Positions 8,231 through 17,429 are shown, counted from the first letter of the stretch. The stretch is DNA of 64,000 nt from Sphingobium vermicomposti (GCF_011762025.1 NZ_JAASQR010000004.1:434001-498000), one strand, 5' to 3'. The notes: generated by a model not told the origin, from the letters alone. Made by a program: numbers and translations.

Positions 8231-10255
8231 ATGAGCGGCAGCGATGTGCGGGCCGTCGCGCTCGTAGGACCCGCCGGAGCGGGCAAGACCAGCCTTGCCG
8301 AAGCCATGCTGTTCGTCGCGGGAGCCATCCCCCGCCAAGGATCGGTCGCAGCGGGCAGCAGTATCGGCGACGCAAGCCCCGAAGCACGGGAACGCGGCAG
8401 TTCGACCGAACTTAACATCATGCATTTTGAATGGATGGGGGATGGATTTTCCCTGATCGATGTCCCCGGATCGCCCGGTTTTTCGGCGGACGGCGCGGCT
8501 GCGTTGCATATGGCCGACCTGGCGATTGTCGTAGTCGATCCCGACCCCACCCGCGCCGCCCTGGCCGAACCGGCGCTGAGGAAACTGGAGCAGGCAGGCA
8601 TTCCCCATGCGCTGTTCGTCAACAAGATGGACCAGGCGCGGGGCAGCATTGAAGAGCTGCTGGCCGCACTCACCCCCATGAGCAAGGCGGCGCTGGTCGC
8701 TCGCCAAATCCCGATCCGCAACGACGACAAGGTGGTGGGTTTTGTCGATCTCGCCCACGAACGGGCCTACCGCTATGAGCCGGGCAAGGCATCGACCCCG
8801 GTTGCGATTGCGCCGGACCTGGAAAGAGAGGAAGTCGCTGCCCGCTTTCACATGCTGGAACAGTTGGCCGATCATGACGACATGCTGCTGGAGCAGCTAT
8901 TGTCCGATGAGCAGCCCAGCCTGGATACGATCTTCGCCGATCTCGCAAGGGAAACGGCAGGCGGGCTGATCGTGCCGGTGCTGTTCGGGTCAGCCGCCAG
9001 TGGCCTTGGCATCCGGCGGTTGCTCAAGATGCTGCGGCACGACACCCCCCATGCAGGCCAGACAGCGGCACGGATCGGCGCGGATGGCAGCTGCGTTCAG
9101 GTCTGCAAGATATCCCATGCCTCGACAGTGGGGCGGCTGGCCATTGCGCGGCTGTTCGGCGGTCCCCTGTCCGACGGGGGAGAGTTGATCGACGCCGACG
9201 GCCAGCCTACGCGGGTGGGCGGCCTGTTCACGCTTCAGGGCGGATCGGCGACCAAGATCGCGTCCGCTCCAGCCGGTTCCATACTGGGCATCGCTAAGGT
9301 CGATGCCGTCCGGGCGGGCGACGCACTTGGCACGGCGGGCGCGCCAGTCGCCGCCCCCTTGCACCTGCAGCCGCCGGTAGCGAACTGCACTGTCGCCATC
9401 GCGGCCAAGGATCACAAGGACGAGGTCCGGCTGTCAATGGCGCTCAATCGCCTGGCCGAGGAAGATCCCGGCCTGCGCTGGGACCAGGACGATGTTTCGC
9501 GTGAAGCGTTGCTGCACGGCATGAGCGAGGAGCATCTGGCGGTCGCCGTCCATCGGCTGAAGCGCCGCTATGGCATCGCTTTGTCGGTGCAGCGTCCAAC
9601 CATCGCCTATCGGGAATCCATTCGCAGGCCGGTCACGCAACGCGGTCGCCACCGGAAACAGTCGGGTGGCCATGGCCAATATGGTGACGTCGTGCTGGAA
9701 GTCCGGCCATTGGAGCGCGGCGAAGGCACTTTGTTCGAAGAACGCATCACTGGCGGGGCCGTGCCCCGGCAGTGGATACCCGCCGTTGAAAAGGGAATGA
9801 TGGACGCGCTGGCGAAAGGTCCGCTCGGATTTCCGGTGGTGGACGTGGCGGCGGCGCTGGTCGATGGGTCTTTCCACAGCGTGGACAGTTCGGAGCTGGC
9901 GTTCCGCATGGCAGGGCGGATCGCGACGGCGGACGCGCTGGCCGCAGCATCGCCCTATCTGCTGGAGCCGGTCGCGCACGTCACCATCACCGCGCCGGGA
10001 AGCGCGACGTCCCGCATCACCTCACTCGTGGCCAGCCGTCGCGGGCAAGTGCTGCGGCTGACCACGCTGGAAGGCTGGTCGAACTGGGATGTCGTCGAAA
10101 TGCTGCTGCCTGAGGCGGGATTGCACGGGCTGGAAGCGGAAGTCCGGTCGATGAGCCAGGGCATGGCCCATTATGAGGCGCATTTCGACCATCTGGCCGA
10201 AGTTGCGCCCAAGCTGGCGGGCACGATTGTCCAGGCGGCACGGCAGACCGCCTGA
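8231..10255 (+). CDS. EF-G-like translation GTPase (second, divergent copy type)
   Basis: About 674 residues from ATG 8231, chosen over 8210 because GGAGGA precedes it. G-domain motifs: G1 GPAGAGKTS, G3 DVPGSPGF (canonical DTAGH replaced), G4 NKMD. The C-terminal half carries the EF-G domain IV block HRKQSGGHGQYGDVVLEV and the domain V block MSQGMAHYEAHFDHL. This is the 'elongation factor G-like protein' family found beside, not instead of, canonical fusA in many Alphaproteobacteria; its cellular role is poorly defined. It lacks the ribosomal-protein operon context of fusA. The altered G3 sequence suggests different GTPase kinetics from true EF-G. Confidence 0.9.
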   Translation: MSGSDVRAVALVGPAGAGKTSLAEAMLFVAGAIPRQGSVAAGSSIGDASPEARERGSSTELNIMHFEWMGDGFSLIDVPGSPGFSADGAAALHMADLAIVVVDPDPTRAALAEPALRKLEQAGIPHALFVNKMDQARGSIEELLAALTPMSKAALVARQIPIRNDDKVVGFVDLAHERAYRYEPGKASTPVAIAPDLEREEVAARFHMLEQLADHDDMLLEQLLSDEQPSLDTIFADLARETAGGLIVPVLFGSAASGLGIRRLLKMLRHDTPHAGQTAARIGADGSCVQVCKISHASTVGRLAIARLFGGPLSDGGELIDADGQPTRVGGLFTLQGGSATKIASAPAGSILGIAKVDAVRAGDALGTAGAPVAAPLHLQPPVANCTVAIAAKDHKDEVRLSMALNRLAEEDPGLRWDQDDVSREALLHGMSEEHLAVAVHRLKRRYGIALSVQRPTIAYRESIRRPVTQRGRHRKQSGGHGQYGDVVLEVRPLERGEGTLFEERITGGAVPRQWIPAVEKGMMDALAKGPLGFPVVDVAAALVDGSFHSVDSSELAFRMAGRIATADALAAASPYLLEPVAHVTITAPGSATSRITSLVASRRGQVLRLTTLEGWSNWDVVEMLLPEAGLHGLEAEVRSMSQGMAHYEAHFDHLAEVAPKLAGTIVQAARQTA

Positions 10256-10288
10256 CCGTTCAACACGACCTTCAAGGAGGTGCGAGCG

Positions 10289-11098
10289 ATGAACCCCAAC
10301 AAGGCTTTATGGGAAAAAGGCGATTTCACGCGCCTGGCGCAAACCATGCGGGAGAGCGGCGACGAGCTGGTGGAAAGTTTGAATGTGCAACCCGGCATGG
10401 ATGTGCTGGACCTTGGTTGCGGTGATGGCACCACCGCCCTGCCATCCGCATTTCGCGGTGCGAAGGTGCTGGGGGTCGACATTGCATCCAACCTTGTGGC
10501 CGCCGGGCAGGCGCGCGCGCGGGAGGCGGGCCTTACCAATATCCGGTTCCAGGAAGGTGACGCGTCCAAACTGGATGCCATTGCAGACGATAGCTTCGAC
10601 CTGGTCGTCAGCATGTTCGGCGCGATGTTCGCGCCCCGCCCCTTCGACGTCGCGCGGGAAATGGTGCGCGTGACGCGTAGGGGTGGCCGTATCGTCATGG
10701 GCAACTGGATTCCGGGTGATCCCACCCTGATCGCCCGCATCCTGCAGACCTGCGCGCTCTACACCACGCCGCCGCCCGAAGGATTCGTCAGCCCGATCAG
10801 TTGGGGCGTGGAGGACAGTGTGCGTGAAAGATTCACCGCTGCTGGCGTGCGGGATGACGACATAAGGTGCGAGCGGGCGACATACACATTCCGCTTCCCC
10901 GGCCCGCCATCTGCGTTTCTGGATGTGTTCCGCAGCTATTATGGCCCGACAATGAATGCCTATGAGGCGGCGGCCAGCACGGGGCGCGAGGCGGATCTTC
11001 ACACGGAACTCACGCAGCTTTTCGAACGAGAAAATCGCGGCGATGCCAATCACAGCGAAATAGCCGCCACTTATTTGAAGGTCATGGTCGACCGATAA
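10289..11098 (+). CDS. Class I SAM-dependent methyltransferase
   Basis: Start at ATG 10289 with AAGGAGG eight bases upstream; about 269 residues. Motif I DLGCGDG (residues about 47-53) and the following acidic turn VLGVDIA bind S-adenosylmethionine, and FDLVVSMFGAMFAPRP is the post-II/motif IV region. Similar proteins in Alphaproteobacteria are annotated as ubiquinone/menaquinone or generic methyltransferases; nothing here fixes the acceptor. It follows the EF-G-like gene by 33 bases and may share its transcript. A long inverted repeat follows it. Confidence 0.88.
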   Translation: MNPNKALWEKGDFTRLAQTMRESGDELVESLNVQPGMDVLDLGCGDGTTALPSAFRGAKVLGVDIASNLVAAGQARAREAGLTNIRFQEGDASKLDAIADDSFDLVVSMFGAMFAPRPFDVAREMVRVTRRGGRIVMGNWIPGDPTLIARILQTCALYTTPPPEGFVSPISWGVEDSVRERFTAAGVRDDDIRCERATYTFRFPGPPSAFLDVFRSYYGPTMNAYEAAASTGREADLHTELTQLFERENRGDANHSEIAATYLKVMVDR

Positions 11099-11112
11099 AG
11101 GCGGGTCGCGCG

Positions 11113-11167
11113 ATTAGAGCATGATCCAAGTCGTCGGATGATGCCATCTGACTGGAAATGCTCTAAT
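11113..11167. terminator. Inverted repeat between convergent genes
   Basis: ATTAGAGCAT (11113-11122) pairs perfectly with ATGCTCTAAT (11158-11167), with a 35-base interior. It lies between the convergent methyltransferase and TetR genes and includes the TetR stop codon. It resembles the 'AGAGCATGATCC' intergenic repeats common in Alphaproteobacteria. No strong T-run follows, so terminator function is a guess. Confidence 0.5.
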
Positions 11168-11888
11168 CCGCCTGGAATGCCAGTTCCTCGAAAGAGCGGC
11201 GGGTGTCGTCATTTTCAAGCCCCGCCGCCTCTCGGCCCGTGATCACGCCCTTCAACAGGATGAACAGCCCATATTCCCAATTACGCTCGTTCACTTCGAG
11301 CAAAAATGCCGGGAGGAATTGCCGCACCAGGGGGGCTTCCTCAGGCGCGCGGCTCATGAGCGCTTTTTTCACAGAGGCGGCGCGCGGCTTTCCTTCATCG
11401 CTCATGGTCCGGTCGCGTTTCGCGGCGGCGGCGGCACCGATTACCATGTGGGACACGGCGTGACGCAATTGCAGCGCCTCCTCCCCCGAAAAGCCGCGTT
11501 TGGTAAGGGTGGCCAACCACATTTCCCCGGCGTCGATTTCGACGAAGTGCGATTGTCCGCCGCTCAACCAGGTTTCAAGTAGTTCGCCTTTCATGGTCAA
11601 CATCTCGAACAGGGCGCGGGCATATTCGACGACCCATGTCGGCCATGGCTGTCCACGATCGGCCGGGAAATCATGATGCCGGGACGCAAAGGCAGTGGCG
11701 AGTTGCACCAGTTCCTCGCGCGTCGATACATAGCCATACAGGACGGCCTTTCCCACGCCGAGCCGTTCCGCCACGGCGGCCATGGTCAGCTGCTGCAGGC
11801 CCACGGCCAATGCCGCTTCCAGCACCTGTTCCAGTTCCAGCCGCCTGGGCCGTCCGCGTGGCGAGGGACGAGGGACGTCCGCTTTCAT
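11163..11888 (-). CDS. TetR family transcriptional regulator
   Basis: About 241 residues from the ATG at 11888 (MKADVPRPSPRGRPRR); a frame opening further upstream adds 24 unlikely residues. The N-terminal helix-turn-helix is clear: LEQVLEAALAVGLQQLTMAAVAERLGVGKAVLYGYVSTREELVQLA. The larger C-terminal ligand domain has no recognisable specificity. No divergent target gene sits close by; the nearest catabolic genes are the acyl-CoA dehydrogenases on the same strand upstream. Confidence 0.88.
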   Translation of the reverse strand: MKADVPRPSPRGRPRRLELEQVLEAALAVGLQQLTMAAVAERLGVGKAVLYGYVSTREELVQLATAFASRHHDFPADRGQPWPTWVVEYARALFEMLTMKGELLETWLSGGQSHFVEIDAGEMWLATLTKRGFSGEEALQLRHAVSHMVIGAAAAAKRDRTMSDEGKPRAASVKKALMSRAPEEAPLVRQFLPAFLLEVNERNWEYGLFILLKGVITGREAAGLENDDTRRSFEELAFQAD

Positions 11889-12050
11889 CGAAATAACTGC
11901 TCCTGCGCCGCGAGATAGCCAGACCGTGGGTCGCTTCTTCCCGCCTATCGCTGCCCGCAATCGCGCCCCGCCGTCAAGTGAGGACAGTCACCGGGCCCCT
12001 GCAATAGCCATATTATTCCGTATCAACCTTGGCGTCGAAGGTAATCGGTC

Positions 12051-12977
12051 TCACGCCGCGCGAAGGAAGTCCGCTGTCGGCTTGCCCGGTTGCGCCATGC
12101 GCAATTCGCCCAGCACGCCAGCCCAATAGCCCTCTGACCCGTCGGCCAACCGCCATCCGTGCAGGCGACGGGTCAGCAGTTGCAGGTCATATTCTTCGCT
12201 GATGCCGATCGCGCCGTGCACCGCATGGGCGATGGCGGCGATCTGCGCGGCGGCCAGACTGGTGCCATGCTTGGCGACAGCGGCGTCCGGGAGGCGTGGA
12301 GCGAGGCCGGACCGTGCGCCGATGGCGGCGGCGATGCGGGCGGCGACGGCTTGCTCCGCCAGGACGGACAGCTGCTGTTGCACCGCCTGCTGCTTGCCGA
12401 TGGGCTTGCCGAACTGGCTGCGTTCATTGGCGTAGGAGACGGTCATTTCCATCACTCGCCCAGCCGCGCCGGAAATCAGCATCGCACGCAGCACGGCGGC
12501 AATGGGGCGGAGCGCCTTGCCATCAAGGCCGGTCGCATAGGCATCGACGTCGTGATGAACGCCGGTCGCCTGCACCTTCGCTTCAGTCAGGATCGGGGCG
12601 TCGGGCGTGCCGGACAGGATGTGCGAGGCGACAGCCCCGAACGGGACCGCTCCTGCCCCCGTCGCGATGACGATCGGCCCGGCGGGCGCTTCGACTCCGG
12701 CAGCCGCCAGAAGTGCGCGCGCGATCATCGTGTCGCCGACCGGCAGCGGCACGGCATGGCGGCCAAGCAGTGCGATCAGCGGCGCGGCATCGGCGAGCGA
12801 GAGACCCGCACCGCCCGCATCTTCCGCCACCAGCGCGTCCAGAAAGCCGGATTCCACAAAGCCATCCCACATGGCGCTGGCATCGCCGCCCGCTTCCACC
12901 GCGCGTACGGCGGCGGGGGTGCACAGATCCTCTATCAGGCGGGCGAAGGGGTCGATCAGTTCCTGCATGTCCATCAT
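12051..12977 (-). CDS. Acyl-CoA dehydrogenase, short subunit of a split pair
   Basis: A 308-residue member of the acyl-CoA dehydrogenase fold, shorter than the usual 380. The N-terminal half is divergent and the C-terminal helical domain is recognisable (SYANERSQFGKPIGKQQAVQQQLSVLAEQAVAA and AIAHAVHGAIGISEEYDLQLLTRRLHGWR). The usual C-terminal YxGT/SxEIQR catalytic-base block is missing. It follows the 384-residue partner gene by 8 bases. Paired long/short subunits form alpha2-beta2 FAD enzymes in steroid side-chain and ring catabolism (e.g. ChsE1-ChsE2), so this is likely one half of such a heteromer. Substrate unknown. Confidence 0.87.
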   Translation of the reverse strand: MMDMQELIDPFARLIEDLCTPAAVRAVEAGGDASAMWDGFVESGFLDALVAEDAGGAGLSLADAAPLIALLGRHAVPLPVGDTMIARALLAAAGVEAPAGPIVIATGAGAVPFGAVASHILSGTPDAPILTEAKVQATGVHHDVDAYATGLDGKALRPIAAVLRAMLISGAAGRVMEMTVSYANERSQFGKPIGKQQAVQQQLSVLAEQAVAARIAAAIGARSGLAPRLPDAAVAKHGTSLAAAQIAAIAHAVHGAIGISEEYDLQLLTRRLHGWRLADGSEGYWAGVLGELRMAQPGKPTADFLRAA

Positions 12978-12985
12978 CCGTCCCC

Positions 12986-14140
12986 TTATCTGAGCCCCAA
13001 GCCGCGCGCGATGATGCCGCGCAGGATTTCCCGCGTACCGCCGCGCAGCGAGAAGCTGGGCGCGACGTGCGTGACGTACAGCAATGTGCGGTAGAGTTCC
13101 GCATCGACCGGCTCATCCGGGTGCGCGGCAAGGTCGTCGCCGATCAACTGCGGCACGGACTGTTCAAAGCCGGTGCCAAGATCCTTCATCAACGAGGCTT
13201 CGACCACGGGGCTTTCCCCGGCCACCAGACGCGCGGTGACGGCGAGCGACATTTCCCGCAGCACGGCGAGTTGTGCGGTCAGCGATCCGACCAGGCGCAT
13301 GGTGGCGCTGTCCTTGCGGCCGACAGCTTCCAGATGACGGACCCAGGCGTCAATCAGCACGACGGAGGAATAGATGCGCTCTGGCCCGCTGCGTTCGAAG
13401 GCCAGTTCGGCGGTCACCTGTTTCCACCCCTGCCCTTCCGCGCCGATCAGCGCGTCGGGGGCGAGGCGGACATTGTCGAAGAAGACTTCGGCGAAATGCG
13501 CGTCGCCGGTCAGGTCGACGATCGGGCGAATGGTGATGCCCGGCAGTTTCAAGTCAACGATCAGCTGCGACAGGCCCTGCTGGCGATCGGCGCTGGTGCC
13601 GGAGGTGCGCACCAGGGCGATCATGTAATCGCTGTGGGTTGCGTTGGTGGTCCAGATCTTTTGCCCGTTGAGCAGCCAGCCGCCATCTTCCTGCGGTTCG
13701 GCGCGGGTGCGGACGCTGGCAAGGTCGGAGCCGGAACCCGGTTCGCTCATGCCGATGCAGAACAGCGCTTCACCCTTGCAGATGCGGGGGAGGTAGAATT
13801 GGCGCTGTTCCTCTGTGCCGAAGTGGCGGATCAGTGGCCCGCTCTGACGGTCGGCGATCCAGTGGGCGGCGACCGGGGCGCCGGCGGAGAGCAGTTCTTC
13901 GACGACGACGAAGCGGGTGAAGGGACTGCGGTCGGCACCGCCGTAGCTTTGCGGGATCGACAGGCCGAGATAACCCGCCTGTCCCAGTTTCCGGCTGAAG
14001 GAGGCGTCGAAGCCCACCCAGGAACGGGCGCGGCGGTGGACCGGGAGTTCGGCGATGGCTTCGGCGATCAGAGCGCGCAGGGCGGGGCGAATTGCTTCGT
14101 CCTCTGGCGGCAGGGCGGAAAGAGTCAGTGTTTCGAACAA
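12986..14140 (-). CDS. Acyl-CoA dehydrogenase, long subunit of a split pair
   Basis: 384 residues with the full family layout: an N-terminal helical domain, a beta domain with FCIGMSEPGSGSDLASVRTRAE and GWLLNGQKIWTTNATHSDYMI (FAD and acyl-CoA contact blocks, residues about 125-180), and a C-terminal helical domain ending in SLRGGTREILRGIIARGLGL. The alanine/glycine-type 'RGGTREI' lacks the YEGT glutamate of classical enzymes. It is first gene of a two-gene minus-strand operon whose upstream region contains a perfect 9-bp inverted repeat, and the next gene upstream is a LysR regulator on the same strand. Confidence 0.92.
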   Translation of the reverse strand: MFETLTLSALPPEDEAIRPALRALIAEAIAELPVHRRARSWVGFDASFSRKLGQAGYLGLSIPQSYGGADRSPFTRFVVVEELLSAGAPVAAHWIADRQSGPLIRHFGTEEQRQFYLPRICKGEALFCIGMSEPGSGSDLASVRTRAEPQEDGGWLLNGQKIWTTNATHSDYMIALVRTSGTSADRQQGLSQLIVDLKLPGITIRPIVDLTGDAHFAEVFFDNVRLAPDALIGAEGQGWKQVTAELAFERSGPERIYSSVVLIDAWVRHLEAVGRKDSATMRLVGSLTAQLAVLREMSLAVTARLVAGESPVVEASLMKDLGTGFEQSVPQLIGDDLAAHPDEPVDAELYRTLLYVTHVAPSFSLRGGTREILRGIIARGLGLR

Positions 14141-14203
14141 GCCGGCCTCGTCAAACCATGAATGAAGTAGGGGACTGAATCGCGTTTGTTGGGGCGAGTG
14201 TCC

Positions 14204-14230
14204 AATATCGATTGTCCGAAGATCGATATT
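14204..14230. promoter_or_regulatory. Perfect inverted repeat upstream of the acyl-CoA dehydrogenase pair
   Basis: AATATCGAT (14204-14212) and ATCGATATT (14222-14230) form a perfect 9-bp inverted repeat with a 9-base spacer, 64 bases upstream of the acyl-CoA dehydrogenase start and abutting the lysR stop. The dyad geometry suits a LysR-type site, and the neighbouring LysR gene is the natural candidate regulator. A weak terminator for lysR is the alternative, but no T-run follows. Confidence 0.5.
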
Positions 14231-15102
14231 TATTGACTATCGGAAGCGATGGCAGCGAAGTTTTGCGCAAGCGGACTGGCGCGATCGCGGGGGAGGGCGA
14301 CGCCGGTCTGCACGGGCACCTGTTGGGCAAGGCGGACGAGGCGGACGCCCTGCGGCACTGACCCTGCGGCGCGGGATGGGACCAAAGCGACGCCGAGGCC
14401 AGAGCGCACCAGGGCGAGGACGGCGCTCAACTGCGCGGCTTCCTGGGCGACGATGGGCATGAACCCGGCCTTTTGACAGGCGGTGAGGGTGATGGAGTGG
14501 AGCACGCTGATGCGGCTTTGCAGGATGAACGGCTGCTGCGCCAGCGCGCTGAGTTCGACGCTGTCGGCGCTGGCGAAGGGACTGCCGACGGGGATGGCGG
14601 CGTGCAGTTCGTCCGGGTCGATCACGCGTGTATCGACCGCCGCGATGTGGAGCAGCGGAAGCCGCACGAGGCCGACGTCCAATTCCGTCGCGGCCAGTTT
14701 TCGCGCGATTTCGGCGCTGGTCGCTTCTTCGAGGACCAGTTCCACGGCGGGATAGCGACGGCGATATTCGGTGATGAGGCGCGGCAGCAGTTCGAAGGTC
14801 GCCGAACCGACAAAGCCGACGCGCAGCCTGCCCCGTTCGCCCACCGCGCCTTCGCGCACCGCTTCGCGAAAACGGTCCGCCTGCGCCAGCGTCGCCCGCG
14901 CGATTTCCAGCGAGCTGCGCCCCGCTGGCGTCAGCGTCACCCCCCTGGACCCACGGTCGAACAGCGTCGCGCCCAGTTCCGCCTCCAGCTTGCGAATGGC
15001 GACGGTCAGCGGCGGTTGCGAGATGTGGAGCCGTTCAGCGGCACGGTGAAAATTGCCGGTGTCCGCAAGAGTGACGAAGTAACGCAATTGGCGCAGTTCC
15101 AC
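14230..15102 (-). CDS. LysR family transcriptional regulator
   Basis: A 290-residue protein beginning MELRQLRYFVTLADTGNFHRAAERLHISQPPLTVAIRKLE, the standard LysR winged helix. An effector domain with the BenM/CatM-like 'LRVGFVGSATFELLPRLI' opening of subdomain I follows. Regulators of this branch often respond to aromatic or carboxylic pathway intermediates. It is divergent from the enoyl-CoA hydratase/CoA transferase genes and upstream of the acyl-CoA dehydrogenase pair, so it may control both flanks. Confidence 0.93.
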   Translation of the reverse strand: MELRQLRYFVTLADTGNFHRAAERLHISQPPLTVAIRKLEAELGATLFDRGSRGVTLTPAGRSSLEIARATLAQADRFREAVREGAVGERGRLRVGFVGSATFELLPRLITEYRRRYPAVELVLEEATSAEIARKLAATELDVGLVRLPLLHIAAVDTRVIDPDELHAAIPVGSPFASADSVELSALAQQPFILQSRISVLHSITLTACQKAGFMPIVAQEAAQLSAVLALVRSGLGVALVPSRAAGSVPQGVRLVRLAQQVPVQTGVALPRDRASPLAQNFAAIASDSQ

Positions 15103-15219
15103 GATAGCCCCTGTGTATCGGTAAAGCGGAAATCAATATTAGCGCCAAAAGATGCCAGCGCCTAGCGTGCCGCGCAAACCCACCCAGTTTTTCAGGCCTA
15201 ATTATCAGGAGAGCCGACT

Positions 15220-16020
15220 TTGGACCCGTTTCTGCTCATCGAGCGCGATGGCCCCGTCGTCATTGCCCGGTTCAACCGCCCCGCCGAACGCAATGCCATT
15301 TCCGAAGTCGAGCATAGCGAGGCGATCGTCGATTTCTGCCGTCAGATGGTGCGCGACACGTCGGTGCGGGCCATCGTCCTGACCGGCGAGGGCAAGGCGT
15401 TCTGCGCAGGCGGCAATGTGAAGAACATGGCGGACCGGGCGGGCATGTTCGGCGGATCGCCCTATGAAATCCGCAACAGCTATCGCACCAGCGTCCAGAT
15501 GATCGGCCCGGCCCTGATGGAACTGGAAGTGCCGATGATCGCCGCGATCAACGGCCCGGCCATCGGCCTGGGGCTGGATATCAGCTGCATGTGCGACATC
15601 CGCCTGATGGCCGACACGGCGGTGGTCGCGGAAAGCTATGTGAAGCTGGGCATCATCCCCGGCGGTGGCGGCGGATGGCTGTTGCCGCGCCTGATCGGCC
15701 CGCAGCGCGCCAATATCATGACGCTGACCGGCGACGCCATCGATGCGAAGACCGCGCTGGAATATGGGCTGGTCGCGGAGGTGCTGCCTGCCGACAAGTT
15801 GATGGACCGGGCGCTGGAACTGGCGACGAAGATCGCCGCCAATCCGGGTCACGCCACCCGCATGGCCAAGCGGCTGATGCGCGAAGGCGCGGACATGAAG
15901 CTGGCCACGCTGCTGGAAATGGCGGCGAGCTATCAGTCGATGGCCCATTATACGCAAGATCATCATGAAGCGATTGCCGCATTTCTGGGCAAGCGCGCGC
16001 CGGAGTTCAACGACAAGTGA
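15220..16020 (+). CDS. Enoyl-CoA hydratase/isomerase family protein
   Basis: 266 residues from a TTG start at 15220, with AGGAGA just upstream. Crotonase-fold landmarks: FNRPAERNAIS, AFCAGGNVKNMA (oxyanion loop, residues about 64-75), and AINGPAIGLGLDISCMCDIRL, followed by IIPGGGGGWLLPRLIG, where a hydratase carries a catalytic glutamate and this protein has glycine. The lost glutamate suggests an isomerase or hydrolase rather than a simple hydratase. The stop overlaps the GTG start of the CoA transferase by 4 bases, so the pair is translationally coupled. Confidence 0.9.
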   Translation: MDPFLLIERDGPVVIARFNRPAERNAISEVEHSEAIVDFCRQMVRDTSVRAIVLTGEGKAFCAGGNVKNMADRAGMFGGSPYEIRNSYRTSVQMIGPALMELEVPMIAAINGPAIGLGLDISCMCDIRLMADTAVVAESYVKLGIIPGGGGGWLLPRLIGPQRANIMTLTGDAIDAKTALEYGLVAEVLPADKLMDRALELATKIAANPGHATRMAKRLMREGADMKLATLLEMAASYQSMAHYTQDHHEAIAAFLGKRAPEFNDK

Positions 16021-17267
16021 GCGAGACTATTTCACCGCAGCCCACCGGCCCCCTCGCCGGGATCAAGGTGCTGGACCTGTCCCGCGTGCTGGCCGGGCCA
16101 TGGTCCACGCAGATATTGGGCGATCTGGGCGCGGACGTCATCAAGATCGAACAGCCCGGCCAGGGCGACGACACGCGCCGCTGGGGGCCTCCCTTTCTGG
16201 ACGACGGGTCCAAGGACGCGGCCTATTATCTGTGCGCCAACCGCAACAAGAAATCGGCGGCCATCAACCTGGCCGATCCGCGCGGTGCGGAGCTGATCCG
16301 CAAGATCGCGGCGGACGTGGATATTGTGGTGGAAAATTTCCGCGTCGGCGGCCTGGTCAAATATGGGCTGGATTACGCGACCCTGTCGGCGATCAATCCA
16401 AAGATCATCTATTGTTCGATCACCGGATTTGGCCAGGACGGGCCGTACAAGGATCGCGGCGGATACGACTTCCTGATCCAGGGGATGAGCGGCCTGATGT
16501 CGATCACCGGACGCCCGGACGATGAAGCGGGCGGCGGGCCGATCAAGGTCGGCATTCCGATCAGCGATCTGGTGACGGGGCTATATTCGACCATTTCCAT
16601 CCTGGCGGCGCTGGCCCATCGGGACCGCACCGGCGAAGGCCAGCAGATCGACATGGCGTTGCTGGACACGCAGGTCGCGCTGCTCGCCAATCAGGCAAGC
16701 AATTACATGAATGGCGGGATGATCCCGCGCCGTTTGGGCAACGAGCACCCCAATACCGTTCCCTATCAGGATTTTTCCTGTTCCGACGGCGACATATTGG
16801 TGGCGCTGGGCAATGACCGGCAGTTCCGCAGCTTTTGCGAGCTGATCGGGCGGCCTGACCTGCCCGACGATCCGCGGTTCAAGGATAATGGCGGGCGGTC
16901 GCCCAACCGCCATGCCTTGCAGGATGAAATGCGGCCCGCCATCGCCAAATGGACGTCCGACGACCTGATCGCGGCCATGGAAGCGGCCAAATTGCCCGGC
17001 GGACGGGTGAACGACATCCCCCATATATTGGCCGACCCGCAAATCGAAGCGCGCGGCGTGATCCGCGAAATGGTGCGGTCCGACGGGACTGTGGTGAAGG
17101 TGCTGGGCTATCCCGGCAAATTTTCCAAGACGCCCGCCGATTACCGCCATGCCCCGCCCCGTTCGGGCGAGGATACGCGTTCGGTGTTGTCGGACGTGCT
17201 GGGCATTGATGAGGCGGCGATTGCAGAGCTTGTAGAAGCAGGGGTTGTCGCGGAGAAGCTGCATTGA
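16017..17267 (+). CDS. Class III CoA transferase (CaiB/BaiF family)
   Basis: 416 residues from GTG 16017, overlapping the previous stop (GTGA). The family opening PLAGIKVLDLSRVLAGPWSTQILGDLGADVIKIE is present, as are the NRNKKS, YCSITGFGQDGPYKDRGGYD and GQQIDMALLD blocks; the last contains the conserved aspartate that forms the acyl-anhydride. These cytoplasmic enzymes move CoA between carboxylic acids and can replace a CoA ligase in activating a catabolic substrate. Together with the coupled crotonase and the LysR-linked dehydrogenase pair it forms a compact acyl-CoA module of unknown substrate. Confidence 0.93.
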   Translation: MSETISPQPTGPLAGIKVLDLSRVLAGPWSTQILGDLGADVIKIEQPGQGDDTRRWGPPFLDDGSKDAAYYLCANRNKKSAAINLADPRGAELIRKIAADVDIVVENFRVGGLVKYGLDYATLSAINPKIIYCSITGFGQDGPYKDRGGYDFLIQGMSGLMSITGRPDDEAGGGPIKVGIPISDLVTGLYSTISILAALAHRDRTGEGQQIDMALLDTQVALLANQASNYMNGGMIPRRLGNEHPNTVPYQDFSCSDGDILVALGNDRQFRSFCELIGRPDLPDDPRFKDNGGRSPNRHALQDEMRPAIAKWTSDDLIAAMEAAKLPGGRVNDIPHILADPQIEARGVIREMVRSDGTVVKVLGYPGKFSKTPADYRHAPPRSGEDTRSVLSDVLGIDEAAIAELVEAGVVAEKLH

Positions 17268-17276
17268 GGAACCTTG

Positions 17277-17429
17277 CTCCCCCTCCCGCAGGCGTTCAAA
17301 CGAGGCACGTGACTCGTTTGAAGGGTTAGGGGTAGGCGCGAGCGGAGCGAGCGTCTGGCGCTGACCTTGGGCATTGCGCTGACGTTGCGCTGGCCCAACC
17401 CCCGGCCCCCCCGCCTGCGGGAGGGGGAG
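17277..17429. repeat. Dispersed repeat family B, copy 1 (long inverted arms)
   Basis: The outer arms 17277-17294 (CTCCCCCTCCCGCAGGCG) and 17412-17429 are perfect 18-bp inverted copies. Inside lies a second perfect hairpin, TTCAAACGAG (17295-17304) with CTCGTTTGAA (17313-17322), then GGGTTAGGGGTAGGCGCGAG and a GCGCTGGCCCAACCCCCGG block. A related element lies at 22023-22147. No ORF is contained; it resembles a non-autonomous mobile or REP-like element between genes. Confidence 0.8.

Noticed and set aside
12713-14161. 482-codon plus-strand frame
   Set aside because: Antisense to the two acyl-CoA dehydrogenase genes; high-GC third positions keep such frames open.
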